Counted from the first letter of the stretch, positions 8,555 to 17,413 are shown. The stretch: DNA of 64,000 nucleotides from Leptolyngbya sp. Cla-17 (GCF_016807185.1 NZ_JAEVYN010000005.1:62001-126000), one strand, 5' to 3'. The notes: generated by a model not told the origin, from the letters alone. Made by a program: numbers and translations.

Positions 8555-9235
8555 ATCTCCTGCGCTCGGGGTGGGAGAGAACCACTCAGGCCGATGCTCG
8601 AACTCCGGAACTTCGACGAAGAAGTCATTGGCAATCACCAAGACGCTATCGTCGAGGCACAACATGACCGGGACCTCCCTGCGCGACGGCTCGCGCGAAA
8701 TGTGGGTCCGCGCTGCCATGAGCCCGAGCTCTTCTTTCACGGCGTTGAACAAGGTATGCGGGAAGTACCCTAAGCTGTACGGCGCTCGGTGCTGAGTACG
8801 GCTACCTAGATACTGCTCAAGAACGGCGGGGGTGACACCGGGAAGCTGGCGCTTGATAACGGCATCGAAAAGCGCCGCGCGGTCAACCTCAGAGTTGCAG
8901 AAAATCTCAGCATTGTCCTCGAACTCCCAGAGCTTCGGATGCTCCCCGAAAAACTTGAGGTTGGTGGCAGAGCGATAGCCCGTGAGTTCACAGCGGAGTG
9001 GCCGTACTGCCTCGATAACCAGGTCTCGATCCGCCTCGTCTCCACAATTGAAGCCCCAGGCAGCGCCAGAAGCACGAGCGGCGATGTATTGCGGATGCTC
9101 CCACCATGGATACACGCTTACGACGATGCGTGCTGAGGCCTCAGTGTCGGCGCAGCACAAGCGAAAGTCGGCGTGGCGAATCTCGCCGTCGATGTGCGTG
9201 AAGCGGTGCATGACGTCGCGATAGTTGTGCCGCAT
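8549..9235 (-). CDS. orphan GC-rich cassette gene, unknown function
   Basis: A 228-residue protein from the ATG at 9235, preceded by a good SD (GAGAGGAGGG). No family is recognised. It is soluble, with no signal peptide or membrane segment, and rich in aromatics and acidic residues (WWEHPQYIAARA, FFGEHPKLWEFEDNAEIF). Third-position GC and codon choice (CGC, GCC, CTC) are far above the flanking genes, indicating a foreign origin. It sits between two attC-like sites on its own strand, at cassette-like distances: 27 bp from the upstream site, stop codon inside the downstream one. This supports capture as an integron cassette. Confidence 0.7.
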   Translation of the reverse strand: MRHNYRDVMHRFTHIDGEIRHADFRLCCADTEASARIVVSVYPWWEHPQYIAARASGAAWGFNCGDEADRDLVIEAVRPLRCELTGYRSATNLKFFGEHPKLWEFEDNAEIFCNSEVDRAALFDAVIKRQLPGVTPAVLEQYLGSRTQHRAPYSLGYFPHTLFNAVKEELGLMAARTHISREPSRREVPVMLCLDDSVLVIANDFFVEVPEFEHRPEWFSPTPSAGDG

Positions 9236-9261
9236 CAACAGGTGCCCTCCTCTCTGAGTCT

Positions 9262-9350
9262 AGCTAACGCTCCCAATCACCCGCCGTAGATAACCTCTAA
9301 CTCCCAACCAATACCCCCTTGGCGGTCGGTGTGCATTGGGAGCGTTAGCC
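9262..9350 (-). other. integron attC site (c)
   Basis: On the minus strand, GGCTAAC (9350-9344) and GTTAGCT (9268-9262) are outer boxes inside 15-bp perfect arms GCTAACGCTCCCAAT / ATTGGGAGCGTTAGC. The stem continues as CACC..CGCC with extra unpaired bases (GCA and GA) only in the first arm, the asymmetry expected of attC. It begins 19 bp after the stop of the sigma-factor gene. Of the four candidates in the window, this and the site at 11770 are the strongest. Confidence 0.7.
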
Positions 9351-9369
9351 TGCGGGAACTTTATATATT

Positions 9370-10602
9370 CTACTCATCTAATAGAGAAGACTGATGGAGA
9401 AGAAACTCACGAATTGCAAGACCTTCTGTTAAGCCGATCGCTCGTGAGTAAGCTTGCTGGGCTTCAGATTTGCACCCTAGGTGCTTAAGTAAATCAGCCT
9501 TCAGCGCCCAATAGGGTTGGTAGTTCTTCACAGTTTCGGTCGGCAATTCATCAAGCCGCACTAACCCCTGGTTTAATCCTTTGGCTTTGGCGATCGCCGC
9601 CGCATGACTCACTAATGCACCGAGCGTGGGTGAAAGCTGAATCAATCCTTCATATAATAATGCTAGTGCTTCCCAATTAACCTGTTGAGTAACGGCACGT
9701 TGGGCGTGGATAGATTGAATGGCCGCTTCAAGCTGAAATCGTCCTAGTTGCTTAAATGTAGACGCTTGAGCGAGTTCGCGTTCTGCTTCATCGATCATCG
9801 GCTGTGACCAAAGCCGCGTATCTTGCTGCAATAAGGGGATGTAAGCACCATTTATAGTGCGACGAGCATCGCGTCGGGCTTCGCAATAAAGCATTAGGGC
9901 AAGTAATCCGCGTGCTTCCGGTGCTTGAGGCATTAACTGAATGCACAAACGGACTAACCAGATCGCTTCCTCAGCTAATCCTTGATGCCGAGAATCGCCG
10001 CCGTCTATAGTTTCCCAAGCATTGGTATAGGCAGCGTAAATCGCTTCTAACACAGCAGCTAGTCGAGTCGGCAATTCCTCTGCTTCTGGCAATTCAAAAG
10101 CAATACCCGCATCCCGAATTTTTGCCTTTGCCCTAACCAAGCGTTGGCTCATGGTAGCAGGTGCAACCAGAAACGCAGAAGCAATCTGTGCCGCATTCAG
10201 ACCGAACACCGTTTGCAACATCAACGAGGTGTGAATTGTGGCATCAATGGCTGGGTGAGCACAAATGAAGAATAATTTCAGGCGATCATCGGGAATGTTC
10301 GTCCCATCAAAAGACGGTTCTGTTTGCGATTCCAGTTCGTTCAGTTTGAAGGTGTTGAGGATTTTATCCTGAACTTGCGATCGCCGTGATGCGTCAATCA
10401 GTCGGTGTCTCGCCGTTACCAGCAGCCACGCTTCAGGATTTTTGGGAACTCCGGTCTCCGTCCAAGTTTTTAAGGCAGTCAGGAACGCATCGCCGAGGGC
10501 ATCTTCGGCGGCCGCCACATCCCTTGTTTGTGCTGCCAGATAAGCAACCAACCTGCCATAGGAGTTGCGGGCAGCCAATTCTGCCGCTCGACGTGCATCC
10601 AT
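9370..10602 (-). CDS. ECF sigma factor with C-terminal TPR-like extension (ECF42 type)
   Basis: A 410-aa protein with sigma-70 region 2 (residues ~10-75: YGRLVAYLAAQTRDVAAAED, then EAWLLVTARHRLIDASRR) and a region-4 HTH (~120-165: LNAAQIASAFLVAPATMSQRL). A long helical C-terminal domain (DUF6596/TPR-like, RGLLALMLYCEARRDAR) follows. This architecture defines the ECF42 group, which is known to lie beside YCII/DGPF-domain genes and lacks a classical anti-sigma factor. Here it ends a three-gene operon, 6 bp after the GST stop, with the YCII gene first. It probably auto-regulates the operon; the signal is unknown. Confidence 0.85.
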   Translation of the reverse strand: MDARRAAELAARNSYGRLVAYLAAQTRDVAAAEDALGDAFLTALKTWTETGVPKNPEAWLLVTARHRLIDASRRSQVQDKILNTFKLNELESQTEPSFDGTNIPDDRLKLFFICAHPAIDATIHTSLMLQTVFGLNAAQIASAFLVAPATMSQRLVRAKAKIRDAGIAFELPEAEELPTRLAAVLEAIYAAYTNAWETIDGGDSRHQGLAEEAIWLVRLCIQLMPQAPEARGLLALMLYCEARRDARRTINGAYIPLLQQDTRLWSQPMIDEAERELAQASTFKQLGRFQLEAAIQSIHAQRAVTQQVNWEALALLYEGLIQLSPTLGALVSHAAAIAKAKGLNQGLVRLDELPTETVKNYQPYWALKADLLKHLGCKSEAQQAYSRAIGLTEGLAIREFLLHQSSLLDE

Positions 10603-10608
10603 CTGTGT

Positions 10609-11226
10609 TTAACCTCTCGGTGCTGTCTGTTGCCAAGCGGGTAACTGCTCAATCCGACTATACCAAGTGCGAATATGAGGATAGTCTTCCAGGGGGAATC
10701 GCCCAGGCACCGCATACGTTAAGTCACTGGCAACCGAAAAGTCAGCCAACGTCAACGTGGCATTGACTAAGAATTCACGCTCTGCCAGATGATGATTCAG
10801 GGCGATCGCTTCGGTATGAAAGCGTTCAATTGCCTGTTGCACGACTTGCAGATCAGGTTCTCCCAGTTGCAAGAGAGGCTTGACGAAGTTCTCGTACTGC
10901 AAGGGCTGACATACCTGATACCAGTGGGCAAGTTGCCAACTTTGCCAGCGCATGATGTCCGCTCGAATCTGCGGAACTTCTGGCCAAAGAGTATTGGGCA
11001 CCTGACTTGCCAAATATTGCATAATGGCGGTGGACTCCCACAGGATAAACTCGCCATCTTGCAAGACCGGAGTGCGACCCGTTGGATTTAATCGCACAAA
11101 CTCTGGGGTGCGTTGTTCGCCTTTCTGCAAATCCACCAATCGCAGTTCAAGCGGTAGCCCTAGATGAATCGCAACGGCATGAACTTTACGAGTGTTCGGA
11201 GAGGGGGGAAAGTAGTACAGTTTCAT
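10609..11226 (-). CDS. glutathione S-transferase
   Basis: A 205-aa cytosolic GST-like protein from the ATG at 11226, with AGGAGA 6 nt upstream. The thioredoxin-fold N-domain starts MKLYYFPPSPNTRKVH and contains NPTGRTPVLQDGEFILWESTAI, the cis-Pro/ES glutathione-binding motif. The all-helical C-domain has LADFSVASDLTYA (N-capping box). It would conjugate or reduce electrophiles. It lies between the YCII gene (11-bp gap) and the sigma factor (6-bp gap), so it is co-transcribed. Confidence 0.85.
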   Translation of the reverse strand: MKLYYFPPSPNTRKVHAVAIHLGLPLELRLVDLQKGEQRTPEFVRLNPTGRTPVLQDGEFILWESTAIMQYLASQVPNTLWPEVPQIRADIMRWQSWQLAHWYQVCQPLQYENFVKPLLQLGEPDLQVVQQAIERFHTEAIALNHHLAEREFLVNATLTLADFSVASDLTYAVPGRFPLEDYPHIRTWYSRIEQLPAWQQTAPRG

Positions 11227-11237
11227 CAAATAATCTC

Positions 11238-11579
11238 CTATTCCTGGTTCATGGGTAGCAAAGGACGCACTTCAACGGCGCAATTACTCGCGGCAGGGCA
11301 GCGGGCAGCCCAATCTAGAGCAGCATCTAGATCTGGGACATCAATGATAAAAAAGCCACCCAGTTGCTCTTTGGTATCAGCATAGGGACCATCTTGAACA
11401 TTCCGCTGTCCGTTTTGTAGACGGATAGTTGTGCCTGTATGACTGGGATGGAGTGCTGCGCCACCTGCCATCACTCCCGCTTCAGCAAGAGCTTGCGAGT
11501 AGGCGTTATATGCAGGCATGTGCGTTTCACGGTTAGTAAAGTCTTGCTCGGTCTCGTAAACCAGAATGGCGTATTTCAT
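11238..11579 (-). CDS. YCII-family (DGPF-domain) protein
   Basis: A 113-aa protein starting MKYAILVYETEQDF and containing VQDGPYADTKEQLGGFFIID, the DGP[FY] motif of YCII-related proteins with the E-x2-GG-F/Y-x2-D signature. Such small alpha/beta-barrel proteins accompany ECF41/ECF42 sigma factors. Their biochemical role is not settled. It is the first gene of the operon with GST and sigma, with SD AAAGGA before the ATG. Confidence 0.85.
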   Translation of the reverse strand: MKYAILVYETEQDFTNRETHMPAYNAYSQALAEAGVMAGGAALHPSHTGTTIRLQNGQRNVQDGPYADTKEQLGGFFIIDVPDLDAALDWAARCPAASNCAVEVRPLLPMNQE

Positions 11580-11769
11580 CAGAGCTTGTCCTTTTGAGGT
11601 TTGATGAAAGCACAGAAGCTTTCTCTGCTTCCTGCCTCTATGACGAACAAGAGTCTGACATTTCGACAGGGATTAGTATTTATTTTGAGCAATTTTAAAG
11701 TAGGCTGGTGGGCTGGCAATTCTATCAAACCAATAATCACCCATCCGACCAATATCGATTACTTGAGCA
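11580..11769 (-). promoter_or_regulatory. promoter region of the YCII-GST-sigma operon
   Basis: The gap between the attC-like site and the YCII start has no supportable gene. It must carry the operon promoter. No classic -35/-10 pair stands out. Confidence 0.35.
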
Positions 11770-11857
11770 GGCTAACCGTTCCTGCTGAGCGGCTGCAAGT
11801 AGCCTTTGCAACACGACCAAGATCTCGCAAAAGTCCGCTCCAGCAGGTTTGTTAGCT
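11770..11857 (-). other. integron attC site (d)
   Basis: On the minus strand, AGCTAAC (11857-11851) and GTTAGCC (11776-11770) are outer boxes. The inner arms CCTGCTGGAGCGG (11847-11835) and CCGCTCAGCAGG (11792-11781) pair perfectly apart from one extra G in the first arm. Length (88 bp), AAC/GTT triplets and the single extrahelical base in L'' all match attC. The TAG stop of the 1350-aa protein is 11 bp upstream. Confidence 0.7.
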
Positions 11858-11868
11858 TGCTAGAAGAG

Positions 11869-14800
11869 CTATAGTTGCACTTTCATTTGAGAAAGATCAA
11901 CCTCCTCTGATTTGATCGCCCGAATATACCGGAATTTCCATATTTCAGTATTTTCAATTATTTTAAAACCTGCTAGTTTAAGTCCTCTAACAAACCCTTG
12001 GAGATCTTTAAAGTGCGATGTTACCTCATAAATCCAGAGTTGCCCATCAAGTTTAAGTGTACGAGCTGCTTCTCGGATGTAATCAGTGGTATTCAAACCC
12101 ATAAGTGACAGATTGAACATGGCAACATCCAGACAATTATCTTCTAAAGGCACACGAGCCACATCGCACTCAATGACTGAATTATTGATTGCAATGAAAT
12201 CAAAGCTATGAACCGTATGCCTGCCAACAAGGGCTTTAGCTATCAGCGCTTCCCCACAACCAAAATCAGCCACAACTAGATCAGATCGCTTCTGAAGCCA
12301 CTTGATAGCCTCCTCGTAAGGAATAACTGTCCAGGTCTTCCGAGCCTCTTGATAGAGCGTATGATATTGCATCCACTCTTCTGGATTACCTTGTAAACGT
12401 TCATAGGTAGTATGACTATAACTGCTATTCCAACGAGCATTCATACGGCTGAAGTCACCGTATTGAACATTTCGTCGTTGGCTATCTATAGGATCAGCAT
12501 CTGGAAGTGGAACAAAAATTCTAGGACGAATAATTGATTTCTGTTCACCTATTTTCAACCGTTCTAGCCACTTCCGCAGATCTCGAAATGCTTGAGATTC
12601 AGTACGTAGTTGACCTTCAGGCATTACACCATCAACCGCAGCGTCGGCAACTGTCTGTTTGTTTTGTAGCCTAGCTAAACGCCCCTCATCCCAACTCCAA
12701 TGTTCTCCATCATCCAAACCATAAGTTACTGGCATTAGGATTGTGAGGGTATCGTGGACTTGCCCCTGTCGATTCAATCGTCCTTCTAGTTGCTCTAGTT
12801 CAGCACTTGTCCAAGGTGGAATATTGAGGATGAGGCGATCGCAAACTCGTTGAAAGCCATCAACACCAGTAGCCATAGCACTACTGGCAATTAGAACGTC
12901 CACAGAGCCGTCAATGAAGGTGTTACGACCACTTTTGTCTCCTCCTATGTGAAAACCAACAGTCCAGCCCTCTGCCTCGATTGCCTCTTTTAGCTGATCG
13001 ATGATGCCCTCAACATAGTGGGTATAAACAATAGTTTTAGGACGGATCTCCTTGAGAATGGCTGGAATCCTAGCATGGGTAAGGATCTGCTCCATTTTTA
13101 GGATAGACGTGCCTTCTTCCCGAATTTTATCAACTAAATGAGTGCAATCAACTGGAATTCTTACTTTATTGATGTCGATTTCAGGTTTGACTTTAGAACG
13201 AATTCCCAGCGTTACAAACGCCTGATGTAGACGCATGCAGTTGTTAAGCGTAGCCTTTTCACCTAAATCAGAATGCTCTCTACCTGTCACCAATTCAACT
13301 AAGCTCTTCCCTTCTTTTAAGTTATTAATCACAGGAGTTGCACTCATGCCAAGCACATGAAGATTAGGATTCTTCTCTGCTGCGTTGGTAATCAGAGCAA
13401 GAACCATCCGCCGCCGTTTAGATGGATCATCACCACGTTGCTTGCAGCGATGAATCTCATCCACAATGATGAAGTCAATTTGATATCGCTCTAGTAGTTG
13501 CCTAATGTGAGCAGGCGTTGAGGGTTGTTGGAACATCTCGTGATTTAGAAGGACGTAATGATGCCCCTCTTCAATATCTATCCAATGAGGATTAAAGTTC
13601 TTGATTGTAACTCGGCTATCTGGAAAAACATGTTTGATTTCCCCATGCCAGTTTTGCACTGTATCCAATGGACAGATGATGATTGTGAGATGAGCATTAA
13701 TGATGCGACTGCTCAGAATACCACCAATCGTTTTACCTGTTCCTGTTAATGAAAGGTTTAACATTCGCTGCTGGCTACGTAAGTGAACCGCAGCCAATTT
13801 TTGCATTAAGTTTGGAGGTGTGACTTTGCCATCAACTCGGAATGCCCAGCCTGATGGAATGGTCATATCTCGCGCTTGGTTATATTCGTCAAGAAATTGA
13901 TCTCTTACTTGACGACCGTAGCCTTCATCCGTAAAAGCTTCAATCGCTTCAACGGCAGATTCATCCTTAAAAACTTCTGCCCAGATCCGATTGCGTCTAG
14001 AAGCAATAAAGAAGTCAATTGCTTCTTGATCAGCCGAAGCAACAATTTTGCTGCTCAAAAACTCCAGACTTTTCCGTACCTTGACTTTTGGTAGCTCATT
14101 AAGCTCATTAAGTTGCTCTTGAGAGTCATTGGTTGTTTCAAAGGTTTGAGATGCTTCAGATATGCTCAGTGATGGAATACTATCAACAATCTGTAATTCA
14201 GTGTCAGCTTTAAGAACATCAACTGAATTAACTTCAGTCTCAGATACTTTGGCTTCCTTACCTTGAATTACATCTCGAAGTTTCTGTCCTCTTAGCTTGC
14301 CTCGAATAATATCTTTAACAAGCTTGAGTCCTTCGATATTTTTCGTATCTAAGACACCCGATTGTTCAAAGATTTTATACAACTCAGCCTGAGTCAAATT
14401 GGGAATGTGAGATTCTAAACTGGCAACAAACTGACGAATAGCCTCTATATTCCAGCCAAAACAGCGAGCACAGCCATTATTGCCTAAGTTCCACGATCCC
14501 TTAGTGATGCTGCCTATTCTAGTTTTCCACTCGTATCCGTCATGCGGACACTTAAACCATGCCTCTTGCTGAGAACCTCTAGTGAACTTTTCGGGATATA
14601 TGCTTAATTCATTGTTCTTTTGATAATCCCAGTACTGAGCCACATAGTCAGGATAAGCAGCAATCAATGAAGTGCTTTCTATTGCAACAAATCCTCTACA
14701 AGCAGGACAGCCGCTATTACCTTTCTTCCAGGATGATTTGATTTGGGATAGAGGAGCTACCCATTGGTGACCATCAGTAGGGCACTTAAAGAATGCCTCT

Positions 14801-15921
14801 TTGCGCGATCCAATAGTCATTTTCGTTGGATCGAGTCCTAATTCATTATTAGCTTCATAGAACCAATACTTAGCGACTTCTTCAGGAAACTCAACTACTA
14901 TTGAATCTCTACGTTGCCATTCACCCTGCTTACGTTCAGCAGTACCATTACAAACCCGGCAACCAGCATTTCCCTTTGACCACTGCTGATTCACTGTTGT
15001 TGTGATACGTGCTTCCCACTCATTGCCATCATGAGGACATTTGAACCATACCTTCCTATTGCTTGCAAGAGTCAGTTTTGCTGCGTCTAAGTTAGATTGG
15101 TTATTTTTTTCGTAATCCCAGTATAGTCTGGTAAGTTCCGGATAAACTCCTGTAAGAGTAGGTTGCTTTTCAGCCTTCTTCTTTTTGCCCGCACATGCTG
15201 GACATCCACTAGTTCCATTTCTATCCCAGCTCTGCCTTACTATTTCAGAAGGCTTTTTCTTCCAAGAATATCCATCAATAGGACACCTGAACCATATATC
15301 TTGCTGTGTAGTTCCGGCAGGAACATCTTCAGGCTTGAGGTCTCCATTTCTCTCGCAATCCCATAATTCTGCAACTCGCTCTGGATAAAGGGCGGCTAAG
15401 CTTCTTGAATAAAGTTCTTGCTTGGCACTTTCTCTTTTTTCTTCTTCAGCCGATGCCTCTGCTTCCTCACACTCTTTTAAATACTCATGAAATGCAGGAT
15501 TGATATTAAGGATTTGTCTAACTCGCTCTCTACTAATTCCATATTGATCACCTATTTGCTGCCTGTTAAGTCCTTGCTTATAAAGTTCCAGAAACTGATT
15601 ACTTTTCTCAAGTTTTGCTTGTTTTGATTTACTTAGTTTAGGTAACTCTTTTCTTCCTTCACTATCTAATTCAGGTAAACGACTCGATTGGTCGTCCTTT
15701 TGTTCTTGCCAAGATTCACAAACAGCCTGACCTAAGCTTGTAAGAAAAACTTGATTATCTTCTAGTTTAATAAGTCCCCTATCTTGAAGATTGAGCACTG
15801 TGTCTTTAACAGAACTAAACTGTTTAACTGGTTGAGGAGATAGATATAGGGCTCTAAGAATCAGCGTCTGGTTCTTGCCAAATCCTTTTGTGCCTTCCTG
15901 GATCTTCTCTGCATTATCCAT
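11869..15921 (-). CDS. HTH / zinc-ribbon repeat / SF2 helicase / Rrp8-like methyltransferase fusion
   Basis: A 1350-aa protein. Residues ~1-75 look like a winged helix (RALYLSPQPVKQFSSV). Residues ~115-138 form a sigma-region-4-like HTH (IGDQYGISRERVRQIL). Four repeats at ~175-246, 255-325, 340-408 and 418-488 share YWDYxxN, a CPxDGxxW pair and GCxxC, a treble-clef zinc-ribbon repeat. A SNF2/SF2 helicase spans ~690-1090: Walker A TGTGKT (~728), DEIH (~821), SATP (~859), motif VI EGRLNRQGQ (~1047). Residues ~1170-1340 match Rrp8: NPEEWMQYHTLYQEARKTW, VADFGCG (~1219), PLEDNCLDVAMFNLSLMG, AGFKI. Rrp8 methylates adenine N1 of large-subunit rRNA. The fusion suggests a nucleic-acid translocase that modifies its target, plausibly in anti-mobile-element defence; this is inference. 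The gene has no operon partner, and an attC-like site follows its stop. Confidence 0.8.
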   Translation of the reverse strand: MDNAEKIQEGTKGFGKNQTLILRALYLSPQPVKQFSSVKDTVLNLQDRGLIKLEDNQVFLTSLGQAVCESWQEQKDDQSSRLPELDSEGRKELPKLSKSKQAKLEKSNQFLELYKQGLNRQQIGDQYGISRERVRQILNINPAFHEYLKECEEAEASAEEEKRESAKQELYSRSLAALYPERVAELWDCERNGDLKPEDVPAGTTQQDIWFRCPIDGYSWKKKPSEIVRQSWDRNGTSGCPACAGKKKKAEKQPTLTGVYPELTRLYWDYEKNNQSNLDAAKLTLASNRKVWFKCPHDGNEWEARITTTVNQQWSKGNAGCRVCNGTAERKQGEWQRRDSIVVEFPEEVAKYWFYEANNELGLDPTKMTIGSRKEAFFKCPTDGHQWVAPLSQIKSSWKKGNSGCPACRGFVAIESTSLIAAYPDYVAQYWDYQKNNELSIYPEKFTRGSQQEAWFKCPHDGYEWKTRIGSITKGSWNLGNNGCARCFGWNIEAIRQFVASLESHIPNLTQAELYKIFEQSGVLDTKNIEGLKLVKDIIRGKLRGQKLRDVIQGKEAKVSETEVNSVDVLKADTELQIVDSIPSLSISEASQTFETTNDSQEQLNELNELPKVKVRKSLEFLSSKIVASADQEAIDFFIASRRNRIWAEVFKDESAVEAIEAFTDEGYGRQVRDQFLDEYNQARDMTIPSGWAFRVDGKVTPPNLMQKLAAVHLRSQQRMLNLSLTGTGKTIGGILSSRIINAHLTIIICPLDTVQNWHGEIKHVFPDSRVTIKNFNPHWIDIEEGHHYVLLNHEMFQQPSTPAHIRQLLERYQIDFIIVDEIHRCKQRGDDPSKRRRMVLALITNAAEKNPNLHVLGMSATPVINNLKEGKSLVELVTGREHSDLGEKATLNNCMRLHQAFVTLGIRSKVKPEIDINKVRIPVDCTHLVDKIREEGTSILKMEQILTHARIPAILKEIRPKTIVYTHYVEGIIDQLKEAIEAEGWTVGFHIGGDKSGRNTFIDGSVDVLIASSAMATGVDGFQRVCDRLILNIPPWTSAELEQLEGRLNRQGQVHDTLTILMPVTYGLDDGEHWSWDEGRLARLQNKQTVADAAVDGVMPEGQLRTESQAFRDLRKWLERLKIGEQKSIIRPRIFVPLPDADPIDSQRRNVQYGDFSRMNARWNSSYSHTTYERLQGNPEEWMQYHTLYQEARKTWTVIPYEEAIKWLQKRSDLVVADFGCGEALIAKALVGRHTVHSFDFIAINNSVIECDVARVPLEDNCLDVAMFNLSLMGLNTTDYIREAARTLKLDGQLWIYEVTSHFKDLQGFVRGLKLAGFKIIENTEIWKFRYIRAIKSEEVDLSQMKVQL

Positions 15922-16252
15922 AGCTGAACCTGAACAATTAAAGGTGCCTATGTACTAGTTTTAGGCTTCACACATCAGTTTGCCCTTCTACTACTCAAAA
16001 TTCACCAAACTTTAAAGCTTTCAGGCAATTCAGGCAGCCGATTTCACATTTCTTGCCAATTTCCTCGGAAGCTTATCCTAAAAACAGCATTGGAGTAGCT
16101 TGATACTGCTTTCAACAGATAACGCTGAGGCTACTACCCTACAAATAAATCAGCAGGCTAACTGTTAATAGGCTGAATTTTTCCGCCTAAGATCCCATAG
16201 AGGATGGATAGGCAGAATGATTCGGTATAACACCCCAAATTACTACTTATAC
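15922..16252. other. intergenic region, no gene seen
   Basis: AT-rich sequence upstream of the 1350-aa gene, presumably containing its promoter. I see no second attC-like site, so the upstream boundary of a putative cassette is not visible. Confidence 0.4.
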
Positions 16253-17413
16253 GGAATTGCGGAAGGCAGTATTTTTTAGGCAGATTAAATTGCTTGAATC
16301 CAGTTAAAGCCAACTTTGCCTTGAACTACCGAAGGATGCTGCATTAGCCATTGACACCGCTTGACTAAGGCATGCTCTAGGGTATCGAGGTTGTTAAACA
16401 CTTGATTGGCAACCGCTTCACGCAGCAAAGACCAAACACATTCAGTGGGTTGTAGTTGGGGAGTATAGGGCAATAGTGGATATAAGAAGATGCCTGCGGG
16501 TACCTGAAGTTTCTGGCTCATATGCCACGCGGCTTGGTCAACCAGTAGGATGACCAATTGCTGACGATGGGGATTGACGTGGGCTGCAAACAACTCTAAC
16601 GCCATCTGCATCATGGAGACGTTCGCACGGGGCAATAATAGGAAGTAACTGGCTCCGCTATCGGGATGGACAAAGCCATAAGTGTAGACCCATTGATAGC
16701 GGCGGCAATGCTGCGCCGATGGGCGTTTTCCTACGGGTGCCCAAACCCGCCTGACAATGGGTTGCAAGCCTAATCGAGCTTCGTCTTCTGCCCAAATTTC
16801 AATCTCCCGATGGGGAAACAACGATCGCAACCACGCCACATGACCTGCCAATCCTGCTTTGAACTCTGCTTGCTGTTCAAGGGTTGCACTTTGATGATGC
16901 ACCGGACGCGGCACCTGCAAGCTCAACCCCAACCGTCGTAGATACTTCCATGCCGTTGAGGGGTGTAAGCGAATGCCAAAGTAGGTTTTGATGTACTCCC
17001 CAACTTTCGGTCCACTCCACAGTCCGCCATCATCTGGGGGACTCTGTAAGCGCTGCTGCAATTGCTGTTGCTGTTCATCCCTTAAAGCCAGACGATTGCC
17101 TCCAGGGTTTAAGCGCTGCCGATTGATCAGTCCGACTGCGCCTTCGGCGTTGTAGCGACGGGCAATTTTCCGCACTCCACTACAACTGAGTCCACAAATT
17201 TCAGCGGTTTGTTCAATGCTCATTGCAGTCTTCGGATGACTCAGCAAGCGAATCACCAACCAACGGTTCTTCTCGCCAGCATCTTGGCACTGAATATACC
17301 GTTGAGTTAGATCTGCGTAGTCTAGATGAGGGCTAATTTGAGTGCGTCGCCGAGGCATCGTCAGAGTACCTTTTTCATTTTTCTAAATGATACTCCCCTG
17401 CTCAATTCCGTAT
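16253..17413 (-). mobile_element. IS630-family element, intact copy
   Basis: Ends TACGGAATTGCGGAAGGCAGTA (left) and the complement TACGGAATTGAGCAGGGGAGTA (right) are inverted repeats flanked by TA, the target used by IS630/Tc1. A second copy with the same ends lies at 55743-56908. Confidence 0.8.
16285..17358 (-). CDS. IS630-family transposase
   Basis: A 357-aa single-frame transposase. The N-terminal HTH region has MSIEQTAEICGLSCSGVRKI, and the winged helix includes LWSGPKVGEYIKTYFGIRLH. The DDE core shows IWAEDEARLGLQP (first D), VILLVDQAAWHMS (second D) and PYTPQLQPTECVWSLLRE (E). It is complete and probably active. The copy at 55.8 kb is frameshifted. Confidence 0.9.
   Translation of the reverse strand: MPRRRTQISPHLDYADLTQRYIQCQDAGEKNRWLVIRLLSHPKTAMSIEQTAEICGLSCSGVRKIARRYNAEGAVGLINRQRLNPGGNRLALRDEQQQQLQQRLQSPPDDGGLWSGPKVGEYIKTYFGIRLHPSTAWKYLRRLGLSLQVPRPVHHQSATLEQQAEFKAGLAGHVAWLRSLFPHREIEIWAEDEARLGLQPIVRRVWAPVGKRPSAQHCRRYQWVYTYGFVHPDSGASYFLLLPRANVSMMQMALELFAAHVNPHRQQLVILLVDQAAWHMSQKLQVPAGIFLYPLLPYTPQLQPTECVWSLLREAVANQVFNNLDTLEHALVKRCQWLMQHPSVVQGKVGFNWIQAI

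Noticed and set aside
11601..11855. 84-codon plus-strand ORF over the attC site
   Set aside because: No SD, no family, and it overlaps the attC and the promoter region of the YCII operon; probably chance.
16118..16165. AGATAACGCTGAGGC ... GGCTAACTG as an attC upstream of the 1350-aa gene
   Set aside because: The arms do not pair, so there is no support for an upstream cassette boundary.
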